Numbered from the stretch's first letter, positions 1 to 9,734 are shown. The stretch is DNA of 64,000 nucleotides from Flavobacterium gelatinilyticum (GCF_027111295.1 NZ_CP114287.1:1674001-1738000); one strand, 5' to 3'. Numbers and translations are program-made. The notes: a model not told the origin generated them from the letters alone.

Positions 1-33
1 GCTTAAAAAAATACTAAATCCTTAAAAATTATT

Positions 34-666
34 ATGAAAGAACTGGATTTACTAAAAAAAGACTGGAAAAAGAACTCGGATTCTTTTCAGCAAATTTCTG
101 AAACAGAAATCTACAGAATGATTCACAAAAAATCATCTTCTATTGTAAAATGGATTTTGATTATCAGTATTCTGGAAATTTCATTTTGGACTTTTTCAAA
201 TTTATTTATCAATACCGATGATGTTTTACGCAAAATAAATCATCCTGAAATTACGGTTACGCTTGAATATTTGACGTATTTAAATTATTTAGCCGGATTG
301 ATTTTTGTCTTTATTTTCTATAAAAACTATACTACAATTTCAACTACTGTTGCTACCCGATCTTTAATGAGCGCCATTTTAAGAACCCGAAAAACGGTTC
401 AGTATTACGTTTGGTATAATTTGGGAATGATTGTAGTTACCTCGATTTTAAGCTTCTTTATTGCTTTTGTCTACAATCCGGATATGGCATTTTTAAGAGA
501 AAAATTAGCCTTAAACGGCAAAGCAATGCTCGCCACAATTGGAATTTTGATTCTTGTGATTCTTGGTTTCTTCGGGATGTTCTGGTGTTTCTACAGACTT
601 ATTTACGGAACGCTTTTAAGAAGGTTATATGCGAATTATAAGGAGTTGAAGAAGATTGATTTTTAA
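34..666 (+). CDS. Hypothetical multi-pass membrane protein
   Basis: A 210-residue protein with a charged, Lys-rich N-terminal 35 residues and then about four hydrophobic segments (near residues 38-58, 84-100, 128-148 and 163-188). The C-terminus is short and basic. The shape suggests an inner-membrane protein with a cytoplasmic N-terminus. Similar Flavobacterium proteins are often labelled beta-carotene monooxygenase in databases, but I see no iron-binding histidines here, so I do not use that name. They often follow an ECF sigma-factor gene; the upstream gene lies outside this window. The ATG at 34 is the natural start. Function unknown. Confidence 0.8.
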   Translation: MKELDLLKKDWKKNSDSFQQISETEIYRMIHKKSSSIVKWILIISILEISFWTFSNLFINTDDVLRKINHPEITVTLEYLTYLNYLAGLIFVFIFYKNYTTISTTVATRSLMSAILRTRKTVQYYVWYNLGMIVVTSILSFFIAFVYNPDMAFLREKLALNGKAMLATIGILILVILGFFGMFWCFYRLIYGTLLRRLYANYKELKKIDF

Positions 667-706
667 GGTGCCGTTTTTTATTAACTGACAAAAACAACAA
701 AGTAAC

Positions 707-729
707 GAAGGTTTAAACTTTAAACCTGA
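707..729. terminator. Possible terminator hairpin between convergent genes
   Basis: GGTTTAAA (710-717) and TTTAAACC (719-726) form a perfect inverted repeat with a one-base centre, placed between two convergent genes. There is no strong T tract, so this is a weak call. Confidence 0.3.
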
Positions 730-748
730 AACAAAAAAACTAAAATAA

Positions 749-1558
749 TTAATAATCCCATTGTCTCATTTTGTTCAGTTCTTCCTGAGCTTTTAGTTCT
801 TCGGCCGGAATTACTTTTAAGAATGATGGATGCTGCTCAATTGCGTATTCTACTTTTTCTACAATTTCTTCGATTGTATCGTTTTCATAATCAATATCAA
901 GAGGTTCTTTAATTATGAAAGACTGAAGAATATTTTTCTTTTTCATACGAAGCCCTTTTTTATCAAAAGAACGTCGGAAACCGTCTATAACGATAGGAAT
1001 TACGATTGGTTTATGCTGTTTAATAATATGTGCTGTTCCTTTACGCACGGGTTTAAACGATTTTGTAGTTCCCTGCGGAAATGTGATCACCCAGCCGTCT
1101 TCGAGTGCAATTCGGATATTTTCGGTATCATTTGGATTTACTTCGCGTTTTTCGGTTACATCAACCCCTTTTGCACGCCAGGTTCTTTCTACGGTAATAG
1201 CGCCTACATAAGCCAGAATTCTTGGCAGCAGTCCTGCCTGCATGGTTTCTTTGGCTGCTACATAGTAAATATTCATCTTAGGCTGCCATAGATAACCAAT
1301 ATTCTTAATAGTATCCTGACGTCCGCTTAAACTTGCGTTAAACACATGAAACATCGCCACTACATCAGCAAAATAAGTCTGATGATTTGATATAAACAAT
1401 ACATTACGGTCCGGGAGTGTTTTAATAATTTCAGATCCGTCAATCTGTAAATCATTAAACCCCCTATATCTTCGGTGGGTCATGGCTCCCAGAATTCGGA
1501 TTAACCATTTCTTGATGAATAATATATGTCCAAAAGGATTTCGTTTAAACAATCCCAT
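749..1558 (-). CDS. 1-acyl-sn-glycerol-3-phosphate acyltransferase family protein (PlsC-like)
   Basis: A 269-residue lysophospholipid acyltransferase. It should transfer an acyl chain to lysophosphatidic acid or a related acceptor at the inner membrane during phospholipid synthesis. The NHQTYFAD segment near residue 58 is the catalytic HX4D block, and FPQGTTKSFKP near residue 160 is the FPEGT-like glycerolipid-binding block with Glu replaced by Gln. The AAKETM segment between them is also typical. The gene is monocistronic and convergent with the upstream membrane-protein gene. Substrate cannot be fixed from sequence; the family also includes ornithine-lipid acyltransferases. Confidence 0.88.
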   Translation of the reverse strand: MGLFKRNPFGHILFIKKWLIRILGAMTHRRYRGFNDLQIDGSEIIKTLPDRNVLFISNHQTYFADVVAMFHVFNASLSGRQDTIKNIGYLWQPKMNIYYVAAKETMQAGLLPRILAYVGAITVERTWRAKGVDVTEKREVNPNDTENIRIALEDGWVITFPQGTTKSFKPVRKGTAHIIKQHKPIVIPIVIDGFRRSFDKKGLRMKKKNILQSFIIKEPLDIDYENDTIEEIVEKVEYAIEQHPSFLKVIPAEELKAQEELNKMRQWDY

Positions 1559-1683
1559 AACGTTGTTTTTACATTTTTAGTTGAGTCGCAAACATACAAA
1601 ATTTATTCGTTTAGCAATACTTTTATACAATCTCTGCAATAAATCATTATCACAATGATTATCAAATTGTTAATTTTATAAAT

Positions 1684-2334
1684 TTATAATTTTTGTTCAA
1701 AAGTAAGTTTTAATACATCTCTCAGCTCGCTTAAAATCATGGCTGTAGCGCCCCAGACGATATGATTCTGAATACTGAATGCCGGAACCAGAATGTCATT
1801 TCCATAAGAAGTTGACAACGTAGATTCGATAATTATCTCATCATCGAGAAAAACAGATAATGGCAGTTCAATAATGTCTGCTACTTCCCTTACATCAGGA
1901 TAAAATGAAAGTTCTTCTTTGGCAATTCCTAAAAAAGGATGCACCAAAAAATTACTCGGCGGAATATACATGGGTGTAAACTGTTTTATGACTTCTATTT
2001 TTTCAGGAATAACACCAATTTCTTCGTTTGTTTCCCGCAAAGCAGTGTCTTTAAAATCAAAATCTGAGATTTCATATTTACCACCGGGAAAGGCAATCTG
2101 CGAAGAATGAACTCCGTTATAAGCATTTCTGACAATCAAAATAAGATGTGTTTTTTCGTTTTTGGGATAAAACAGCATCATTACTGCGGCAATTCTGGGA
2201 TTTCTTGAATTGATATCTAAATCTTTTAAAGCCTGAATACGTTCTTTTGGAGCCATTTTTACGTGCGACAGCCCTGCCGGAAGTTCAACTGGAATTAAAT
2301 TAGGAACATATTGCAAAAAATCTTGAAAATCCAT
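1684..2334 (-). CDS. NUDIX hydrolase, CoA pyrophosphatase type (NudL/YeaB-like)
   Basis: A 216-residue Nudix hydrolase predicted to split CoA or acyl-CoA into phosphopantetheine and 3',5'-ADP. The FPGGKYEIS...TALRETNEEIGV block has the spacing of the CoA-pyrophosphatase subfamily. The segment just before it (LILIVRN...HSSQIAFPGG) matches the UPF0035-type signature found N-terminal of the Nudix box in that subfamily. The catalytic REXXEE core is intact. I chose the ATG at 2334 because the open frame two codons longer starts with TTG. It is divergent from the DUF4268 gene at 2425. Confidence 0.88.
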   Translation of the reverse strand: MDFQDFLQYVPNLIPVELPAGLSHVKMAPKERIQALKDLDINSRNPRIAAVMMLFYPKNEKTHLILIVRNAYNGVHSSQIAFPGGKYEISDFDFKDTALRETNEEIGVIPEKIEVIKQFTPMYIPPSNFLVHPFLGIAKEELSFYPDVREVADIIELPLSVFLDDEIIIESTLSTSYGNDILVPAFSIQNHIVWGATAMILSELRDVLKLTFEQKL

Positions 2335-2424
2335 ATTCAAAGTTTATTTTTGTACTTTCAATTAAAATATAAATATACTCTAGAAAATGCGGTTCTACAA
2401 GTTTTCTAAAATAAAGCCATAAAA

Positions 2425-2865
2425 ATGTACAGCAGAGAAGAATCACAAAGAATGAAAAGGGAGTTTTGGGTAGCTTTTGCAGAAAAATATCCAAGAAAAT
2501 GGGTTCTTTATGATACCAAAATAAAAGATTTCTCTTTTAAGTTTTATGTAGATAATAAAAAAGCACAGGTTTTAATTGATATTGAACACCGAAGTGATGA
2601 AAAACGAAATGCTTATTTTGAAAAACTAGAAGCTTTAAAGAGTATTCTTGAAGAGGAATTTATCAAAGACCTGGTTTTCGAAAAAAACTACACTTTAGAA
2701 AGCGGTAAAACCATCAGCCGGATCTGGGTTGAAAAACTGGGTGTTGGTTTCAGTAACAGAAATAACTGGGATACTATTTTTGATTTCTTCAATGAAAAAA
2801 TGCATGCTCTGGAAATGTTCTATTTAGAGTATGATGAGTTTATTAAGGATATAGAAGAATCTTAA
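2425..2865 (+). CDS. DUF4268 domain-containing protein
   Basis: A 146-residue soluble protein with no signal peptide or membrane segment. It resembles the DUF4268 family: an N-terminal helix followed by the FWVAFAEKYPRKW segment and a beta-rich core (FSFKFYVDNKKAQVLIDIE), a fold that looks like a nuclease-like alpha/beta domain in related proteins. Stand-alone versions are common in Bacteroidota and have no assigned job. It is divergent from the Nudix gene and ends before a shared terminator. No clear catalytic residues can be claimed. Confidence 0.75.
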   Translation: MYSREESQRMKREFWVAFAEKYPRKWVLYDTKIKDFSFKFYVDNKKAQVLIDIEHRSDEKRNAYFEKLEALKSILEEEFIKDLVFEKNYTLESGKTISRIWVEKLGVGFSNRNNWDTIFDFFNEKMHALEMFYLEYDEFIKDIEES

Positions 2866-2896
2866 ATTAAAGCGATAAGGATCTGAAATAAAAATT

Positions 2897-2936
2897 AAAC
2901 CCGACATGTTTTTGAAACGTGCCGGGTTTATTTTAT
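2897..2936. terminator. Bidirectional terminator
   Basis: AAACCCGACATG pairs with CGTGCCGGGTTT (one mismatch, one G-T pair), followed by a T-rich run on the plus strand. It sits between two convergent genes and can serve both. Confidence 0.7.
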
Positions 2937-3346
2937 TAAACCATAATTATATTATAAACTATAATGTAATTATCATAGTTTATATAAAGCTGTTTGCGGT
3001 AGTCCTGCATTTTTCGGGTAATAATGGAGAGTTTGCACTCTTTTCCGTTGTTGTCTTTGCACATAAACGAATAGACAATATCAGTATCGTTTTCTTCTCT
3101 CTCTATATAGTCCAGAATATTGTATAACTGAATTTCCTGAGAGTATACTACAATCCTGTGTTTATTAGTATCGAGAATTACCGAAAGATTTACCAGATCA
3201 AGATTAGACCATTGTCCCCATTTGCCTCTTTCATTTTTTTCCAGCACACTAAATCCTGAAGTTTTAAAATGATAAGTCTGACTTTGAACTTGCTGCATTC
3301 CAAAACAAAGGAATAATAGTAATATACAGGTGCGTAAAGAATTCAT
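2936..3346 (-). CDS. Hypothetical secreted protein
   Basis: A 136-residue protein that starts with a typical signal peptide (MNSLRTC, then a Leu/Phe-rich core, ending VQSQ). The open frame runs 23 codons further upstream, but the ATG at 3346 puts the signal peptide at the N-terminus and is the better start. The mature part is beta-rich, with alternating hydrophobic residues (HRIVVYSQEIQLYNIL). I do not recognise the family. It may be co-transcribed with the flavoprotein gene upstream, as the two genes are 19 bases apart. Confidence 0.6.
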   Translation of the reverse strand: MNSLRTCILLLFLCFGMQQVQSQTYHFKTSGFSVLEKNERGKWGQWSNLDLVNLSVILDTNKHRIVVYSQEIQLYNILDYIEREENDTDIVYSFMCKDNNGKECKLSIITRKMQDYRKQLYINYDNYIIVYNIIMV

Positions 3347-3365
3347 AAATATTTCTTGCAGATAA

Positions 3366-4310
3366 TTAAAACTCAAATGTAGCCTTTTCTTGGCAGGCTT
3401 TTCTAAAATCGGCAATCATTTGTTGAATAATTTGCTCAACCGGTAAAATTTCATGAATTATTCCGGCAATCTGCCCTATTTCTAGTTCTCCTTCTTCTAA
3501 ATCTCCCTCAAACATTCCTTTTTTTGCCCTGCCTCTTCCTAAAAGCTGTATTAAATCTTCTTTAGACGGAGATTTTGCATACAAATCCTGAACGTCGTTA
3601 TAAAATTTATTCTTCACCAGACGCACAGGAGCCAGCTCTTTTAGAGTCAATTGTGTATCTCCTTCCTTTAAAGCAACTATTGTCTCCTTAAAATTATTAT
3701 GAGAAGATGATTCTATTGATGCTGCAAAACGGCTTCCAACCTGAACTCCGTCAGCACCCAGAACCATCGCAGCAAGCATTCCCCTTCCGGTTGCAATGCC
3801 TCCGGCTGCTATAATCGGGATCGTGATTTTTTCTTTAACCATAGGAATCAGGGTTAAGGTTGTGGTTTCATCACGTCCGTTATGTCCGCCAGCTTCAAAA
3901 CCTTCTGCCACAATAGCGTCAACGCCTGCTTCCTGAGCTTTTAAGGCAAAAACACTGCTGCTGACCACATGAACTACGGTAATTCCTTTTTCTTTTAAAA
4001 ATGAAGTCCATGTTTTTGGGTTTCCTGCCGAAGTAAAAACGATTTTCACGCCTTCTTCCACCACAATCTGCATGATTTCTTCGATATTGGGATACAACAT
4101 CGGGATATTAACTCCAAATGGCTTATCAGTCGCTTTTTTGCATTTCTGAATATGTTCTCTTAAAACATTCGGATACATTGATCCTGCACCAATTAATCCC
4201 AAACCTCCGGAATTGCTTACGGCAGATGCCAGTTTATAACCGCTGTTCCAAATCATTCCTCCCTGAATAATTGGATATTGTATATTGAAAAGTTGTGTTA
4301 TTCTGTTCAT
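3366..4310 (-). CDS. Nitronate monooxygenase family protein (2-nitropropane dioxygenase / FabK-like)
   Basis: A 314-residue FMN-dependent TIM-barrel enzyme. The QGGM segment near residue 16, SGGLGLIGAG near 34, EGFEAGGHNG near 138 and AAGGIATGRGM near 168 are the FMN-binding and active-site stretches of the nitronate monooxygenase/FabK superfamily; the His in AGGHNG is the catalytic base of nitronate monooxygenases. FabK, an enoyl-ACP reductase, shares this scaffold, so the substrate may be a nitronate or an enoyl-ACP. The downstream secreted-protein gene and upstream subtilase gene (10-base gap) are on the same strand. Confidence 0.85.
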   Translation of the reverse strand: MNRITQLFNIQYPIIQGGMIWNSGYKLASAVSNSGGLGLIGAGSMYPNVLREHIQKCKKATDKPFGVNIPMLYPNIEEIMQIVVEEGVKIVFTSAGNPKTWTSFLKEKGITVVHVVSSSVFALKAQEAGVDAIVAEGFEAGGHNGRDETTTLTLIPMVKEKITIPIIAAGGIATGRGMLAAMVLGADGVQVGSRFAASIESSSHNNFKETIVALKEGDTQLTLKELAPVRLVKNKFYNDVQDLYAKSPSKEDLIQLLGRGRAKKGMFEGDLEEGELEIGQIAGIIHEILPVEQIIQQMIADFRKACQEKATFEF

Positions 4311-4319
4311 TAAAAATTC

Positions 4320-5927
4320 TTATTGTTTGATTATTTTTCCGGTCTTGCGAACACCTTCACTTTCAAAAGTATAAAAGTAAATACCACTTGTTAAGTCCGA
4401 AACAGAAAGAACCGGATTTTGATTTGTTACTTGTTTTTCGATTAGTTTTTGTCCTAAAACCGAATAAATAGAAACCAAAGCTGTATCATTTGCAAAAAAG
4501 AATGATATATCGTTCTGAACTGGATTTGGATAAACTGAAAAATCAGGAGTTGAAAAGAAAGTTTCTGTTCCTAATGTAGATCCAAAATTGGGTATACCGT
4601 AACCATAATTATTATCCGGAGTACTATATCTGTCTGCTGACTGCAGAATCATCTGCCTGATTTCTTTATTGGTTTTTGATGGAAAAGCCTGCCACAAACA
4701 AGCTGTCATTCCAGCCATAACCGGGCAGGAAAATGAAGTACCGCTTGCTGTTGTAATAGTACCGCTTTCATTTGAAACAACGTCAGAAACTCCCTGTGCC
4801 ATAACATCAGGTTTGATCCTGTTATCAAAACTTGGGCCTATAGAACTCGAAGATGCTCTGGTTCTGGTACTATTTACAGAACCAACTGTAATAACCGAAG
4901 CTGCATCGGCTGGACCGCCAATATGTTTTTCGGCAGTGTTGCCCTCGTTTCCGGCAGAAGCCAAAACCAAAATTCCTTTACTGAAAGCTATTTCGGCACC
5001 ACGCGAAATAAAATTGGTTACACCATTCATATCGCTGTACAAATGGGTATAATTGGGATTATCAAACTCAAAATAACCCAATGAACTTGTAATTATATCA
5101 ACCCCAAAAGCATCGGCTTGTTCTGCAGCTTCAACCCAATAGGATTCTTCAACTGGGTTTTCAGAAGCATCGTTTTCAGTAATAAACAAATAATACGAAG
5201 CATCAGGTGCAGTTCCTACCAGAGCATTTTCTTCGTAACCGCCCATTGTAGATAGAACTAAAGTTCCGTGATTGTCTCCGGTGTAAAAATTACTGCTTCT
5301 GTTTACAAAATCGTAACCGCCCAAAATGAGATTATTATCTCGTAATCTCTGAAAAGGCTGTGCTGTATTTACTCCGGGAAAACCGGCATCTAAAACGGCA
5401 ATTATTTTTCCGGAACCGGTAAAATTCTGCTGATGCAAAACCTGTCCGTTCATCATCCTGATTTGGTTACCGGAATCTCCGTAAGCAAAATCTATTGTAG
5501 TTTCGAGCTTATTCTTAGTTTTAGAAGTCGTGTTTTCTGAAACTTTTTTTGATGCCGCAGTACTATTTAAAGTTCTGTCAGCAAAAACAATTTTATCTAC
5601 AAAAGTAAATGATTTAAGAGCCGTAATATTGCTTTGAGTTCCTCTAATATGAAGTGCATTAAGCCATTTAGACTGCGCCAGAACCGTAATTCCGGTGCTG
5701 CTTTTCACCTGATCTAAATATGTAGTTTCTACCGGAGCGTCTGTAATATCCAAAGCTATATTTTGGTTAATACGCCGGTCTAATGCTCTTTGCGAAAGTG
5801 TCTGCAGCGGATTATCGAAAAAATTCTGTGAATTTGGTTTTCCTGTAAAATAAACCCAGGCATCTTCCTGCTGAGAAAATACAATTGTAGAAAACAATAC
5901 TAAAAGAAAAGTAAAGGTGTGTTTCAT
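4320..5927 (-). CDS. S8 family serine peptidase with T9SS type A sorting domain
   Basis: A 535-residue secreted subtilase. A signal peptide covers residues 1-19. The catalytic triad is visible as Asp180 (AVLDAGFPG), His220 (DNHGTL) and Ser400 (GTSFSCPVMAG), with the oxyanion Asn327 in SAGNEGN. The region before residue 150 looks like an inhibitor-type prodomain. Residues from about 458 form a T9SS sorting domain starting VYPNP and ending with a basic KTGKIIKQ tail, so the enzyme should be exported across the outer membrane and cleaved at the C-terminus. It is likely a broad-range extracellular protease. Confidence 0.93.
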   Translation of the reverse strand: MKHTFTFLLVLFSTIVFSQQEDAWVYFTGKPNSQNFFDNPLQTLSQRALDRRINQNIALDITDAPVETTYLDQVKSSTGITVLAQSKWLNALHIRGTQSNITALKSFTFVDKIVFADRTLNSTAASKKVSENTTSKTKNKLETTIDFAYGDSGNQIRMMNGQVLHQQNFTGSGKIIAVLDAGFPGVNTAQPFQRLRDNNLILGGYDFVNRSSNFYTGDNHGTLVLSTMGGYEENALVGTAPDASYYLFITENDASENPVEESYWVEAAEQADAFGVDIITSSLGYFEFDNPNYTHLYSDMNGVTNFISRGAEIAFSKGILVLASAGNEGNTAEKHIGGPADAASVITVGSVNSTRTRASSSSIGPSFDNRIKPDVMAQGVSDVVSNESGTITTASGTSFSCPVMAGMTACLWQAFPSKTNKEIRQMILQSADRYSTPDNNYGYGIPNFGSTLGTETFFSTPDFSVYPNPVQNDISFFFANDTALVSIYSVLGQKLIEKQVTNQNPVLSVSDLTSGIYFYTFESEGVRKTGKIIKQ

Positions 5928-5971
5928 AGATACTCTTTTTAAAAGGAAATCCTTTGTAAAAAAGTATAAAG

Positions 5972-7159
5972 CTAAGAAATTACTCCCGAACCAACTAATT
6001 CATTTTGTAAATACCAGGCTGCAAATTGGCCTTCTGTAATGGCTGACTGAGGCTCTTCAAAACGAAGATACATTCCGTCTTCAAACTGATATAAAACTGC
6101 TTTCTGTAAAGGCTGGCGGTAACGGATTCTTGCCATTACTTCCATTGTTTCTCCAGGTTTCAAAGCCATATCACTGCGAACCCAGTGAATCTCTGAATTT
6201 CCAACAAATAATGCTTTTTTAAACAATCCGGGATGATTGCTTGATAAGCCGGTATAAATTGTATTGGTATCGACATCTGTAGCAATTACAAACAACGGAT
6301 CTGTTGTTCCTCCAACATTAAGGCCTTTTCTTTGTCCGTTTGTAAAATAATGTGCTCCCTGATGTTTTCCCACTACTTTACCCATCGACGGCAGATATTC
6401 CAGTTTTTGTGCCTCAATTTTCAATTCTTCTTCTAATGATAATCCAGACGGAATTTCGTGATTGTAAATGGGGTCATTTTTATCTATCTGAACAATTTTA
6501 CCTTCTTTTGGCTGTAGTTTTTGCTGCAAAAATTCCGGTAAACGAACTTTTCCAATAAAACATAATCCCTGAGAATCTTTCTTTTCAGCAGTTACCAGCT
6601 CCATTTCAGCCGCAATTTCGCGTACTTCCGGTTTTGTTAAAGCACCAATCGGAAATAAGGCTTTTGACAATTGTTCCTGCGATAACTGACATAAAAAGTA
6701 CGATTGATCTTTGTTGACATCATTTCCGGCAATAAGCTGATAAACTGTTTTACCGTCAACTTCAATTTCGCTTTTTTGGCAGTAATGTCCTGTCGCCACA
6801 TAATCGGCACCAAGACTTAAAGCAATTTTCATAAAAACATCAAATTTGATTTCGCGGTTACAAAGCACGTCAGGATTTGGAGTTCTTCCTTTTTCGTATT
6901 CGTTGAACATATAATCCACGATTTTTTCTTTGTATTCTTCGCTTAAATCAACAGTCTGAAACGGTATACCAAGTTTTTCAGCTACCAATAAAGCATCGTT
7001 ACTATCTTCTAACCAAGGACATTCGTTAGAAATAGTAACAGAATCATCGTGCCAGTTTTTCATAAAAAGCCCGATAACTTCGTATCCCTGCTGCTGCAAT
7101 AAATAAGCGGCAACACTAGAATCTACTCCTCCGGAAAGACCAACTACTACTCGTTTCAT
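5972..7159 (-). CDS. mnmA: tRNA-specific 2-thiouridylase MnmA
   Basis: A 395-residue cytoplasmic enzyme that thiolates U34 of tRNA-Lys, -Glu and -Gln. [14 protein letters not shown] at the N-terminus is the PP-loop ATP-binding motif. The segment [14 protein letters not shown] supplies the first catalytic Cys, and DSQGLCFIG near residue 200 the second. [12 protein letters not shown] is the family's substrate-contact region. Length is usual or slightly long for the family. The gene ends 44 bases before the subtilase gene but has its own start region, and is divergent from the gene at 7303. Confidence 0.96.
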   Translation of the reverse strand: MKRVVVGLSGGVDSSVAAYLLQQQGYEVIGLFMKNWHDDSVTISNECPWLEDSNDALLVAEKLGIPFQTVDLSEEYKEKIVDYMFNEYEKGRTPNPDVLCNREIKFDVFMKIALSLGADYVATGHYCQKSEIEVDGKTVYQLIAGNDVNKDQSYFLCQLSQEQLSKALFPIGALTKPEVREIAAEMELVTAEKKDSQGLCFIGKVRLPEFLQQKLQPKEGKIVQIDKNDPIYNHEIPSGLSLEEELKIEAQKLEYLPSMGKVVGKHQGAHYFTNGQRKGLNVGGTTDPLFVIATDVDTNTIYTGLSSNHPGLFKKALFVGNSEIHWVRSDMALKPGETMEVMARIRYRQPLQKAVLYQFEDGMYLRFEEPQSAITEGQFAAWYLQNELVGSGVIS

Positions 7160-7302
7160 TTTTTAGAAATCTTTAATTTTATAAGGGTGCAAAGGTACGT
7201 CATATTTTAGAAAATCTAACTGGTTTTAATTAGTTTATATAATCCTGCGGTAGATAAAACTTATGATTTAAATACTTACTTTTAATCTTCCAATAGAGTG
7301 TC

Positions 7303-9180
7303 ATGAAAAAATACATCTGCATTTTCTTTTTATTTTTTGCGTTCGTGTCTTTAAATGCGCAAAGACACTCTTCTTCGCTTACTGATTACGAAGCCTATAA
7401 AGCCTTTAGAGGCAAACCTTTATCTGATAAATTTTCGAATATAGAATCTGTAAAAGTAATTTATGATCTGCGAAAACAGAAAATGTATTACTTCAATAGC
7501 ACACTGATTCCGCTTCACTTTGATTTTGTTACCAATTACTTGTATTACAATGATGATTTAGAAGTTTTTAATAACGAGAATTACAGCAATACAGAAAAAA
7601 ATCGTGATTTTCTGCTTGGAAACCTCAATCACATTAAAGGAACTGATAAATGGATTTTCGAACTGGCTGCCTCAGATCATATGCCTATCCCTCTGATTGA
7701 ACGTTTTTTCTATCTGGTTAAAAAATCTACTTTTACTGGTGATAATTTGAAGTTTTACCTGAATAATCCGGAACAGATGGAATGGTATCGGGAAGGCAAA
7801 TTTAAAATTCCGTGTGTAAAATCAGATTATATTTTTAACGAAATCAAATATCAGGAAGTCGCCGGAGGAAGTAATGTTGGAATCCTAAAACAATATAAAA
7901 TCAAGGATTTAGAAAAAACAAAACCAAATCCTGATGAAATTGTCATTTTGGACGGAACGCCTGATGTACTGCCAAATGTTCGTGGTATTATCGTAAACGA
8001 ACTTCAGACACCGTTAAGTCATTTGGTGCTTTTAGGAAAAAACAGAAAAATTCCGATAATGGCGTATACGCAGGCTCTTCAGGACAAAAATATAAGCCGG
8101 CTGCTTTCTAAAAAAGTCGAATTAAAAATTGAAGCTGATACTTTTTTCATAAAAGAAAGCAATAAAAAAATTGTGCTGAAAACGAATTCCAAAAAGAAAA
8201 AACTAACGATCGACAATGCTGTTACTGACTTGATTGATTTATCAAAAATACCTAAAAAAGGCGTTAATTACATCGGATCCAAAGCCCAGAATATGGCGTA
8301 TCTAATTGCTGTTTCAAAAGAAATTTCGTTTAAGGTTCCGGAAAACGCACATGCCATTCCTTTTTATTATTATACAAAACATATTCAGAGAGAGTCCATT
8401 TCTCCTTTAATAAATGAACTGCTGGCTTTTCCTAAAAAAGATTCAACTGTCTGGATCAACAATCAACTCAAGAAAATTCGTGATGCTATTAAAAAAGAAC
8501 CTGTTGATCCGGTATTACTTTCAAAATTGAATCTGGCTTTAAAAAATGCCCAATTCAAAAATTTCAGGTTTCGATCTTCTACAAATGCCGAAGATTTAGA
8601 TGATTTTAACGGCGCCGGTTTATATGATTCTAAAACCGGAATTTTGGGCGACAGCATCAAAACTTTTGAAAAGGCCATCAAACAAGTCTGGGCAAGTGTC
8701 TGGAATGAGGCTTCTTATAACGAAAGAGAAGTATACGGAATCGACCAGCATAATATTGCAATGGGCGTTTTAGTCCATCGCTCTTTTCCTGATGAACTGG
8801 CAAACGGCGTGATTATTACAAAGAATATATTTAGGAAGAATTTCCCCGGAATTACGGTTAATGTACAAAAAGGAGAAAACTCAGTCGTAAAACCCGAAAA
8901 AGGCGAAATCTGCGAGCAATTCGTAGCGTATCATTTCAACTCAGGAACAAATGATGATGACTTTGAGATAGATTATACTTCTAATTCAAACCTTAATAAC
9001 AACGAACCGCTTTTAAGCCGAAAAGAAATGAGCCGTCTGTTTATGGTCAGCAGTAAAATAGAAGAAAAAATGTACCGCTATTGGAGAAAAAACGCGTTTC
9101 ATCCTGTTGACATAGAGTTTAAGATCGTAGGAGAAAATCGGGATTTGTATATCAAGCAGGTTCGTCCGTTTAATGATTAA
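7303..9180 (+). CDS. Exported PEP/pyruvate-binding domain protein (PPDK-like)
   Basis: A 625-residue protein with a signal peptide (residues 1-19, ending LNAQ). Residues 205-270 resemble the swivelling phosphohistidine domain of PEP-utilising enzymes: TPLSH, with His240, followed by GKNRKIPIMAY. Residues 310-625 resemble the PPDK nucleotide-binding domain: GSKAQNMAYL near 325, FRFRSSTNAED at 421-431, and a final IKQVRPF. Domain order is therefore reversed relative to PPDK and PpsA, and the PEP/pyruvate TIM barrel is absent. A signal peptide on an ATP-dependent fold is unexpected. Its stop overlaps the convergent gene by 4 bases. Reaction unknown. Confidence 0.82.
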   Translation: MKKYICIFFLFFAFVSLNAQRHSSSLTDYEAYKAFRGKPLSDKFSNIESVKVIYDLRKQKMYYFNSTLIPLHFDFVTNYLYYNDDLEVFNNENYSNTEKNRDFLLGNLNHIKGTDKWIFELAASDHMPIPLIERFFYLVKKSTFTGDNLKFYLNNPEQMEWYREGKFKIPCVKSDYIFNEIKYQEVAGGSNVGILKQYKIKDLEKTKPNPDEIVILDGTPDVLPNVRGIIVNELQTPLSHLVLLGKNRKIPIMAYTQALQDKNISRLLSKKVELKIEADTFFIKESNKKIVLKTNSKKKKLTIDNAVTDLIDLSKIPKKGVNYIGSKAQNMAYLIAVSKEISFKVPENAHAIPFYYYTKHIQRESISPLINELLAFPKKDSTVWINNQLKKIRDAIKKEPVDPVLLSKLNLALKNAQFKNFRFRSSTNAEDLDDFNGAGLYDSKTGILGDSIKTFEKAIKQVWASVWNEASYNEREVYGIDQHNIAMGVLVHRSFPDELANGVIITKNIFRKNFPGITVNVQKGENSVVKPEKGEICEQFVAYHFNSGTNDDDFEIDYTSNSNLNNNEPLLSRKEMSRLFMVSSKIEEKMYRYWRKNAFHPVDIEFKIVGENRDLYIKQVRPFND

Positions 9181-9734
9181 TAAAAAACCAGCAAATCAAT
9201 TTCGTTGGAAACGGTATTAACCAAAACGATTTTAAACTCAAAATCTTTAATATTGATCTTTTCCTGAATGGTTTTTCGAATGTTTTTATGATCTAGAGAA
9301 AAATCTCCTGTAAGTGGTATTTTTACATCGACTGCGTTTAAATACTTTGATGCTTTCTTGTTTACAATAATTGAAGCCGCAATATAAAAGCCGATAATAA
9401 TAATCTGAAAAAACAACAGTAATTCTATTTTTTCAAAAGGATACATGATATCCAGAATAGAAAGTGTGATCGTGGCAAAAAGAAAAATAATGGCATTTAC
9501 TGTAAAAGATTGTGTACGGAATCTCAGAATCGAAAATATCGCAAATAAACCAAACCCAATACCTGCACCAATTTCGATTTTGGTAAACAAATAACAAAGC
9601 GAAAACGTACAAAGGCCTACAATTACCATCAACGGATTTATGGTTTCATTATCTTTCCTGTTCGAGAAAAAATACAAAACCAAAATCGAAAAAAACAACA
9701 GTAAAAATCGTCCAGTAAGTTCGTTTAAATCCAT
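9177..9734 (-). CDS. DUF4956 domain-containing membrane protein
   Basis: A 185-residue membrane protein with three to four hydrophobic segments in the first 115 residues (near 8-24, 33-52, 58-68, 75-115) and a soluble C-terminal region of mixed alpha/beta character. The GIGFGLFAIFSILRFRT segment, a Gly-rich helix ending in an Arg-containing turn, is characteristic of DUF4956. Family members are often next to polyphosphate VTC-domain genes, but none is present here. The last codons overlap the convergent upstream gene. Confidence 0.75.
   Translation of the reverse strand: MDLNELTGRFLLLFFSILVLYFFSNRKDNETINPLMVIVGLCTFSLCYLFTKIEIGAGIGFGLFAIFSILRFRTQSFTVNAIIFLFATITLSILDIMYPFEKIELLLFFQIIIIGFYIAASIIVNKKASKYLNAVDVKIPLTGDFSLDHKNIRKTIQEKINIKDFEFKIVLVNTVSNEIDLLVFY

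Noticed and set aside
34..666. Beta-carotene monooxygenase label for the first gene
   Set aside because: Inherited database label; no iron-ligand histidines visible.
2906..3127. Plus-strand 73-codon ORF
   Set aside because: Shadow of the secreted-protein gene on the other strand; no independent evidence.
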